DNA of 64,000 nucleotides. Source: Glandiceps talaboti. Taxonomy: Eukaryota; Hemichordata; Enteropneusta; Spengelidae. The DNA is taken from assembly GCF_964340395.1 (NCBI RefSeq), contig NC_135566.1:904501-968500 (forward strand). The letters run 5' to 3'. The notes under the pieces were generated by a model. It was not told the DNA's origin. It made no database searches and worked only from the letters and a program-made list of their open reading frames with translations. Made by a program: the position numbers and the translations under genes. Below, piece by piece: positions 55,849 through 64,000 of this stretch (position 1 is the stretch's first letter; the number at the start of each line of letters is the position of its first letter).

Positions 55849-57720
55849 CAATAACAGCAACGAGGTCAAGTTAATGTGATAGTAACATTTCGCACATAGC
55901 AACGAGATCAAGCCGATGTGATTTCGCACATAGCAACGAGATCAAAAATTGATGTAAAACAACTGAAAACAATGACAGGACCTCAGCTGCAACAGTTGTA
56001 TCATAAACAAGAAGATCAACTGTACAATTAAACCAAGAACTTCAACATCAATAAGTGTTATGAGCTCTTTAAACGGTACGCTGTAACATCATATGTACGT
56101 TAGGGACCCTTCACTAATTAGAAGTGGGGAGGGACGGATTTTACAAATTTGTCTTGGTGGGGGGGGGGGGCATTTTAAGTTTGGCATCCCATCATTGCCA
56201 ACGCTTCCACATCCAACCACTGCATGCCACCATTGTACCGTAATCGCAGAACATATCAGTGAAACCACTGCTGACAACCATGCGTTGAATTGTGGAGCGA
56301 GGAGAAGAGTGGGTCTCACACGAGAGATGGGGAACGGTGTGGTAAGACTTTAGGATGATGCCGTGGAGCGGACGCTGACTTGGGCACATGTATGCATTAT
56401 ATTATTGATATTGTATCCGTCTAGTCTTTGGAAGGTCTGCCCTACAGCTTTACCAATTAGATCCAAACACATGGAGTTAATTATACCATAGACAGTGCTG
56501 TCTATGAGTATACACCGTGCCTTCACACAAATTCACTGCGTTGGTAATATTGGGCAAAGTCAATGGTATTAAAGCGATCAATATGGTGGCAGTATTATGG
56601 CATAGCCTTTATCATTGACGCTCAGACTCGGTTTCTTTTTCACTTCTGACAGAGTTTATCTCGTGTATTTTTGAAATATTTAAGCATGGGAAAGGGTTAG
56701 GTTTTCGGGGGAGGAAATTGAGGGAGGAACACTGTTAAAAATGGAACCAGTGGGAGGGTTACAGCTTACGCATTCAGCCCGCTTGATTTGCCCAGCCCCC
56801 TACAATTATTGAAAGCTCCCTTATTGTAATAAAGTCGATCCATCTCACACACACATCATACTCGGGCTGATATATGACTGCCTTCCCCAAGAACACCTAG
56901 GAACAGTACGTATGTTAGGAGAGTATAGTGACAATTATTACATAAAGCATACTTACAGTAGTCGCGCTTTTAAGTTTTACGCTGGGTTCTGTGGAGAACA
57001 CGACGATGTCAACATAGTGAAAGCAATACATCAAACGGAGGTGTACGCAACGTTCATGTTTCGGGTGCTCAGATGTACAAGTGAACAATTGTACACAACA
57101 ACAACAAAGGGAGTTAGTAGGAAATTCACCGAACAAGACTCAACTTGTTTTTTTATTTAGCCTAGTTAGGTTAGGTACATGTAAAATGGTAACGCGTAGA
57201 TCATACACATGTATCAATCAGCAAGTTTTTACTGCCACAAAGACATAGAGGGCGATCACATATTACTTTTGATTCATTATGAAAGTATCACATCAAGGAG
57301 GACCCGTTTTGCATAGAGGAACATTTAAGTATTAAATCAAATATCTAATGTTGAACTCGAATCGAGATTAACCCCCCCACCCCCCTTCAATTCCGCAAGT
57401 GCGATGTGGACATAAATACCGGCAGAACAGTGGGAGAATCAGATTGTTGCTGTGACAACCATCGGACTGGAAATCGTAGTAAATAAATACGAAATGAACT
57501 GAAATGGACTACTCCAAAACGAACGAATTTCGCTTTCTGGGCTCGTGCGACAAACTGAGATAGTTTGGCGTCTTGTACGACGGTTCACCGTTCAGAGGTC
57601 GTTGCAGCCTGAATTCATGTTACACTTGAGTGAATAACTTATTCAAATAGCCATACATGACACGGCCTCGGAACACTGCACCGCAGTAAGTTTGGCTGCC
57701 ATAACATAACTTGAAGTATT

Positions 57721-60418
57721 ATGATGGACGACAGAGAAGGTAAGACTTACCAGACTGACAGGTGCTAACAATATGTACAAGTGTATAGTCAAACCTGACG
57801 TGTCCAATGTCATGTTTATAAAGACAATCGTTACATTCCACAACGTGTAATTGCACGGATCCGTGCGTCCAGCCCTTGACTTTCTGACTTTCTGACTTTT
57901 TTATTTCACCATGGAAATACCAAACATTATTATGTCTAAGCCTGAGGTACATCTAGTTTCATTTTATATTACACTTGCAATGTAAACAAAGTCGTTGTAT
58001 GGGAAAGGAAAGCTTTGTACTACTTGTTTTTCTGTAGTTGGGGTCTACGTGTATTGTATACCGTATACAATAATGTGGGTGACCCTAAAACGAATGTCAA
58101 CCCGAATGACGGAAAACGAATGACAGCATTTACAGTGTGTAAACAGTGGAATGACAACCTTTTCTGCATTCAGTTAGTTGTATGACACCCTCTGCACTGT
58201 AAAACAAGTGGAATGACATCCGCCACTCTATAGCATAAGTGGAATGACAGCGTTTTCATTTCTTACGAGTTTTCTGCTAAGATGCAATGTCCGGTTTCAC
58301 AACGTGATTATTCAATCGTGGAGAAAGCAGCAAACGCACAACACTAAGGTTCGTGAACTATAAAAAGTACGAATTGGACAAGGAACTTCGGAGGATAATG
58401 TGCTTGGTTTCGTTCTTACTCTCTTTCTTTCCTCTTTAAGGTATGGATACGAATAGCGGAGAAGCATTGGGCAGGGATAACGTGATGTTTGTAGACGTGG
58501 AATATGTCCTTGAGTCACAAAAAGATGAACCTGATTCTGCTCGTATAAGTCAGACCAGAAAAACACGGGATTCCTACCACTGTTTAATGGTGACATTAAT
58601 AGTTTTTATAGTTATTGGATATTTACTGATGATCGTCAATACTGGAATCGCGCTTTTTTGTCTCCAACAATACGGGATAAGTACGACCATCTGTAGGCTC
58701 GAGACAGAGGCTTTTTCAGCTGCAGACGAACTTCGTTCCACCGCGGAGACACTGGAACCTGTCATTTCCGTGTTGGTAGTTGCTACTGTGTTGGTTTTCA
58801 TGTTTAACGCGCAACATATTCGTAGCTATCTGCTTCGTGTCTTCAAAAGAAAATGTGATGTACTGAAATTACTATTCAAGACATATTGGTTCACAAGCTA
58901 TGTAGTAATGATCATTCTTTCATTTATCTACCACATTTGCACGTTTGCGTTAGATGTTGGGTCAAGCGTAGAGGGCGCTGTTCGATATATTACTCTTCCG
59001 CTGGGAATGACGTCGTGGTTTATACTCCTCGTTGTATTCAACGAATGTGGTGCCATGACAACGGTTGTCCGAGATCGAAGAAAGCGGCTTTATTCCCGTG
59101 AGTCTGTACAACAGGGTGGATTAACTGAGTTACCATGGTTACCAGCACTCTATAAAGCACTTTTGGTATTCGCTGGGGTGACAAATTTTGTAGAATTTCT
59201 CATTTACAGCGTTTACTTGGCAGATATGTTAGTTACAGTGAGGAGTAATTTCAAATTGTTGGAGTACATGAGCTTCATTGGAATGTCTCTAACTGTTGCT
59301 ATACGGTTAGTATATTTCGAAACCATGATATACATAATGTAATTTGGGGGTATATCAACATCTACATACTGTTATATATATAGATCATTTAGGATGGATG
59401 ATTCACTGCAGCAGTTTTAGAATATCCTGGTTCTCAAAAAATGTCAAAATTAATTTGAATGTCAAATCTGAATTCCTGATTATTGCTCTGTCGGTTGCGA
59501 AACACACATACATTGAATAGTCGTTGTAATATAAAGATACTCCAGTATAGAGCCAAATAACTACTATACTACAAAGTGGTAGGCTTTATCCTTTTAAGTG
59601 AGGTACTTTTTGTTTTTTCCAACCGTAACACGTGACTACATTGACTGCATTTGATTGGTTATACAAGTTGAATTATTTACCATACTCCATGTAAAAGATA
59701 ACCTGACATCAGAAAATACGATAAGTAGGTCGAAATTTAATTTTATTTTAATTTAATTTTTTTTTTTTATTTACTTTTTTTTAAAAATTACTTCGACCTC
59801 AAGATAAGATACTCGTCGGTCACGATACTTCCGTGAGAGTTTGATAAGGTATGAAAGACTTAAATGAAGACAATTATATTATAAGTAGACGAACACGTTA
59901 TGCAAACTGTACTGTTAGTCTAAAAACTTTTGGTTTCTTTTGGAATACAACTTTGATTCAGATGAGACAAAGGCATGAAAGAAAGTGTACACGGAAATAG
60001 AAGTAAATTGTTACAATTTTACCTTCTTGCATACAAACAATGTTTAGGGTTGGGTACTAGGGTTGGTTGGGTTATTGGAAAGTTGGTTATTTGGCTTATC
60101 TGTAGTAGATTCAAGAAACATGTTAATTTTTTTTGCCTAAAAGTTTAACGTTTATAATTTATAACCAATGGGTAGTCATTGCCATTGCTTCGGTCTCGAC
60201 AGAGTCTCGACGTAAATCCAATAATTTAATAACGACTATCACTGAATGAGATAAAAGAACACGAAAAGTTAAGACGCCCCATCTCATGCTCAGAAATTCA
60301 CCAACACTTGTAATTATCTTACAGGTACAATTTTGCCAGTTACTTTTTCCAGTTGATATATATTGGTGAAAAGAAGTTCAAACTCCTCGAAGATCCATGG
60401 AGTATGGTGAAAAAGTGA
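57721..60418 (+). CDS. Multi-span membrane protein, paralogue D
   Basis: Exons 57721-57739 (ATGATGGACGACAGAGAAG), 58441-59305 and 60325-60418; 978 nt, 325 residues. The 19-nt first exon was chosen because it ends in G|GTAAG and joins in phase 1 to the acceptor CTCTTTAAG|GT before ATG 58443, matching A and B. If it is wrong, the protein starts at 58443. Signature YGISTTICRLETEAFSAADE then LRSTAETLEP; LDVGSSVEGAVRYITLPLGM; NECGAMTTVVRD; NFVEFLIYSVYLAD; SYFFQLIYIGEKKFKLLEDP. It is closest to C in the tail and to A/B in GAMTTVVRD. About six hydrophobic spans. It lies 18 kb from B, beyond the ARM-TIR gene, so the cluster has been split or the ARM-TIR gene sits inside it. Confidence 0.8.
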
Positions 60419-60491
60419 CAACGCTGTTTGAAGACGATACAAATTGATACCGTCGATGGTTCACTCCATGGTTTATGACTTTTCATGCTAA

Positions 60492-60493
60492 AA

Positions 60494-60560
<67 letters not shown>

Positions 60561-60583
60561 ATAGATCTGTCTGTCTGTCTGAC

Positions 60584-60615
<32 letters not shown>
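60492..60615. repeat. (TCTG)n tetranucleotide repeat
   Basis: About 30 units with one interruption near 60562, starting 74 bp after the stop codon of paralogue D, so probably within its 3' UTR. Confidence 0.97.
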
Positions 60616-60616
<1 letters not shown>

Positions 60617-60830
60617 GACCATAAATAGACGAACGGCATCTTGATATTGACCATTCTTTAAACCATCATGTCCTACACTGTGATCATTTTAAAGAACAAT
60701 ATACTTTAACTGTAGTGATTATATACGTACGTGTGTGTGCGTTTGTGTGTATGTCTGTGCACGCACACACGCGCACACACAAATATTATATAATTATTAT
60801 ATACATAGACCCTCATATTCCCATGGTGTG

Positions 60831-60908
60831 ACGTCAAAGTATAGTAATATGTGAAATCCATATATGTCATATTACTATACTTTGACGACGTCGAAGTATA
60901 GTAATATG
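60831..60908. repeat. 20-bp motif in direct-inverted-direct order
   Basis: ACGTCAAAGTATAGTAATAT at 60831, its complement at 60868-60887, then the motif again (one change) from 60888. Copies 2 and 3 abut at an ACGACGT centre. Confidence 0.85.
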
Positions 60909-61181
60909 GTCGGAACTATTTTGAATTATTTGTAAACATCATCAACCTGTACAGTTACGATGTTGTTGTTTGAAAATATGGTTTCCTTGCTATTCATGGA
61001 TTATCGACCATCATCATCAGTGTAAACAATCAACAAATACACCTCTTTTGGACACATCTATCACGTTTCGTACAGCCACTAACGTACATACGTAGACATG
61101 CTAACATCAACATCGTAATATAGTTCAGAATTGTCATTTTAATAGAAACAAAATAGTGGATCTATATAATAAATAAATAAT

Positions 61182-61316
61182 CTCCCGGTATTTCTCATTC
61201 GTGCTACGTCATCTCGGACTCATGATTCCCCTATGCCTATCGGCTCGGAGGGATCCGGGTGACATGAGGGGAATCATTCGTCCTCGATGACGTAGAACTC
61301 ATTCGGAATACCGGGA
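61182..61316. mobile_element. Fold-back (MITE-like) sequence, about 135 bp
   Basis: The ends CCCGGTATT ... AATACCGGG are inverted. Pairing continues inward through CTACGTCATC/GATGACGTAG and ATGATTCCCCT/AGGGGAATCAT with small gaps. No clear target duplication. A 166-bp (GA)n tract starts 4 bp to its right. Confidence 0.6.
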
Positions 61317-61317
61317 T

Positions 61318-61488
<171 letters not shown>

Positions 61489-62615
61489 TTGATAAGTGAA
61501 TGAAGAAAAGGTGGCTTGAATTGGTTACTTTGTCTTATTTGTTAAATTCGATTCTCCATTACAAATTTGTTTCGCGTGACCAGTATAGCTGGTCACACTC
61601 GTCAGGTGGGTGAATGCGAAGTGGCACAGGACAAGTGCAGCAGTTTTATTTTTCATTTTTTTATATGAGTGAGCGAGTGATTACATTGAGAAATGGGTAT
61701 GTACGGTTTGTGATCTTATTACGGTTTGTGATTACGACGTATGATTGAGTGCACTCATGTCAATCACTCATGTCAATCACTCACCTCAGTAATGACAACG
61801 TCTACCTATGTTGTAATACTTCATAACATACAACCCTTCTCCAGAAATTGATTGTGAAATAATTCATCATTGGCATATATAAACATTTCATATGATTGAC
61901 GTATTAAAGGAAAATCATGTTAATTGTGTCCATTGGCTATCGTTAATGGACTATAAATATTAACCATGTATATGGTTAATGAACAAAATTAAACCTCAGG
62001 AGTACTAGTAGTCGCTAACCGAGTACATTTGAACATATTGTCCGCAATAAATACATGTAATAAAAGCTATATTCACTAATAAGATGGGTGAACTGCCATT
62101 CGAATATATTTGTGTCCTCTCTGTCTGATTGGCTCTGTATCTCTGTATCTCTGTATATATCTCTCTCTCTGTCTGTCTGTCTGTCTGGCTGTCTCTCTCT
62201 CTCGCATTCTCATTTGTACTACTTTATTTGCATAAGTACAGTCACGAATAAAGTCATAAAATGCCTTTGCTATGTCCTTCTATCTCAGACCACTAACTAT
62301 TTTTAGTGCTCTGAGCTTCTATCTATAAATTATCCCCCTTTCCTATCTATTTATCTAGTATTATGTAGCCTTAAATAGTGATGTACCTACCATGCTATTT
62401 TTATTAGTAGCTGATTCCGATGACCAAACTGTTTTGCATTGTAACTGAGGTGCTTTACAACATGAAGCTTGTGCCACCACACCACTACCACCTGCTGTAT
62501 TCTGTCCAATACAGGTGACCAATGGCAGTCGAATAAAAATGGAAATCTGATTCGTTGCTGGCCGAGCTCCACCAATCACATGACCCGATGTATGAGCACT
62601 GCAACCTATAGAAAA

Positions 62616-62616
<1 letters not shown>

Positions 62617-62700
<84 letters not shown>
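62617..62700. repeat. (TC)n microsatellite
   Basis: About 41 uninterrupted TC units; antisense in sense to the (GA)n tract 1.1 kb away. Confidence 0.98.
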
Positions 62701-62703
<3 letters not shown>

Positions 62704-63065
62704 AGACTTAAAACATTTTCCGGGTGAAAAGGTTTGGTAGCCGCTTGACTAGCAATGTTTTTGTGACAAAACCCAGCCACCGAGATAATTATAAAAAGAC
62801 ACATCTTGTGAAGTTGTGTATATTTTTGCCATGACCATACAACCAATGCTCAGTAAGCTTTAGCTTTTCAATATCCGTCCTTTCCGGTTCTTTTGGTGTT
62901 ACAAATATCGATGTTGAGTTCCAAATTGTACGAAACACAATCGACATTGGCCAATCACATAGTCCTGCTTGCAGAAGGCTGCAAAGATAGAAACATTTTG
63001 TGCAATATATATAAATTTGTTGCACAGAAGTACGCCCTCAAATATAAGCTTACAATTCAAGAGTA

Positions 63066-63112
63066 AAATTCCCAGAATGCATTTGGATAAATCCAATATG
63101 GCGGCGTTGTCA
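63066..63112 (+). promoter_or_regulatory. TATA-less promoter with ZNF143-like and YY1-like motifs
   Basis: AAATTCCCAGAATGCAT at about 63066-63082 matches the ZNF143/Staf core (ATTCCCAGAATGC). CAATATGGCGGCG at about 63095-63107 matches YY1 (AATATGGCGGC). Both are typical of animal housekeeping promoters, and here they lie 60-100 bp before a good first exon. Confidence 0.6.
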
Positions 63113-63164
63113 CCACAACAAATCTGTTTCCAAAGAAGATAGGCCCATCGTGGATTTATAAATA

Positions 63165-63551
63165 ATGGCAGTTGTTGACGATGTCGAAGCGTTTTCTGCC
63201 TTTCAGTCTCAGCTGAGAACACTCTGCTTGAATGAATTTCCTTGCGGTGTCGGCACATGGGTATGTTGTAATCTAATTCCTTTCTGTCGTGTTGGGTGAA
63301 ACGCCGTTGTTGGTGTATGTATGTATGTATGTATGTACATGTATGTACGTGTGTGTGTGTGTGTGTGTGAGTGCGCGCGCGTGCGTGTGTGTTTGTGGAC
63401 GGTCGGGGGGGGGGGGGCGATCCACGATAACTTGCATGTACGTGAGCATGAAGGTATTAAATGTCAAAATAATCAGCGATACTTTCATTCTTACAGAGAA
63501 CGTCAAAAGATAAGAGTTTACCTGCAACGCATTTCGCCATCACTTTGAGGG
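63165..63551 (+). CDS. First two exons of an unidentified gene (3'-partial)
   Basis: Exon 1, 63165-63260, begins ATAATGGCA and encodes 32 residues (MAVVDDVEAF ... FPCGVGTW), ending in TGG|GTATGT. Exon 2, 63497-63551, follows TTCTTACAG and encodes RTSKDKSLPATHFAITLR, ending in phase 1 before GGTAAG-type sequence. The join is in frame. I do not recognise the protein. Support comes from the upstream ZNF143/YY1-type promoter, the splice sites and the unbroken frame; the product is short and the call rests on little text. The gene continues beyond 64000. Confidence 0.45.
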
Positions 63552-64000
63552 GTAAGTTTAAACTTTTTTTCTTTTTCTTTTTATAAATTAAAATTTCACA
63601 GACCATGTGACGTTCGTAACTTATGAAGTTATGTCACATGATTATGTATATCTGAATGACTGTCACTACCACTGTTTTAGTGTACTTCATGCGATTGCCG
63701 AGCATGTCGATTATAAATTATTACCTGACAAATACATTGCATACTTTACTTGTCTACACAGTGTCACTAAATTACATGTACATGTACATACAGAAAAAAA
63801 ACATGCTAAATTAAAAGTAGTTTTGTCTTTACGTGTAAGATCAATAACATATGTAACTTACTACATACAGTTAATGGTGAGTCAATCTGGCTTCAAAATT
63901 TGAATTATAGTACTAGTAGTAAATCATGATGTAGCTATTTACACAGATTGTGGAGCTTAGTAAGAAACGTACATGACTTTGTGTTACACAGATTATGGAG
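63552..64000 (+). other. Probable intron of the last gene
   Basis: AT-rich; no third exon could be supported. The 63320-63420 part of the previous intron holds (GTAT)n/(TG)n and a G-run. Confidence 0.4.

Larger units (their letters stand above)
52207..57720. other. Gene-free interval upstream of the ARM-TIR gene and paralogue D
   Basis: Divergent 5' region of the ARM-TIR gene (minus) and of D (plus). It contains (TG)n at 52525-52582, a G-run/C-run pair, a 23-bp minisatellite, a GTGTA pentamer array, (GT)n at 54309-54351 and a 228-bp MITE. Open frames here lack splice context and conserved text; I support none as genes. Confidence 0.55.

Noticed and set aside
56093-57160. Overlapping frames of 65-86 codons on both strands
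   Set aside because: No promoter, splice or motif support; one crosses a G-run.
62361-62846. Arg-Glu-rich minus-strand frame
   Set aside because: Its core is the (TC)n tract; flanks show no coding signal.
63652-63780. Third exon of the last gene after CTGTTTTAG
   Set aside because: Frame could continue but there is no good donor and the text looks like AT-rich intron.

Overview
The window is animal nuclear DNA. Evidence: GT-AG introns, long AT-rich intergenic DNA, many microsatellites and minisatellites, and a clear metazoan USP32 gene. The gene set (USP32, an ARM-repeat protein ending in a TIR domain, an expanded multi-membrane-span family, a small type II glycosyltransferase-like gene) suggests a marine invertebrate such as a non-vertebrate deuterostome or a lophotrochozoan. 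I cannot place it more precisely from the sequence alone.

Layout. (1) 136-18733, plus strand: 26 coding exons of USP32, missing only its N-terminal exons. A repeat-rich stretch to about 24.29 kb follows, probably largely 3' UTR. Two exons have partial tandem copies in neighbouring introns. (2) 24800-27490, minus strand: three last exons of an unrecognised, probably extracellular, beta-rich protein. (3) 28256-29164, plus strand: an intronless type II membrane protein resembling a glycosyltransferase. (4) 29.5-40.3 kb: two direct copies of a 3.9 kb block, each carrying a three-exon multi-span membrane gene, with a diverged third paralogue inverted between them. (5) 44283-52206, minus strand: a complete nine-exon gene for a 1415-residue protein with an MGCGGSK N-terminus, a helical ARM-like body and a C-terminal TIR domain. 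(6) 52.2-57.7 kb: no gene seen; satellites and one small inverted-repeat transposon. (7) 57721-60418, plus strand: a fourth member of the membrane family. (8) 60.4-63.1 kb: simple repeats and fold-back sequences. (9) From about 63.07 kb: a TATA-less promoter with ZNF143-like and YY1-like motifs, then the first exons of an unidentified gene that runs off the window.

Function. USP32 is a housekeeping deubiquitinase of endolysosomal and Golgi membranes. The ARM-TIR protein has the layout of a membrane-tethered TIR NADase related to, but distinct from, SARM1. The four membrane genes share intron positions and a signature (YG-x-x-T-x-x-C ... DELR-x-x-AE-x-x-EP) that I cannot assign to a known family. 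With the ARM-TIR gene among them, they are the best candidates here for undescribed biology. A functional link between the two is only an inference from position.

No endogenous virus, LTR element, CRISPR array or RNA gene was recognised.
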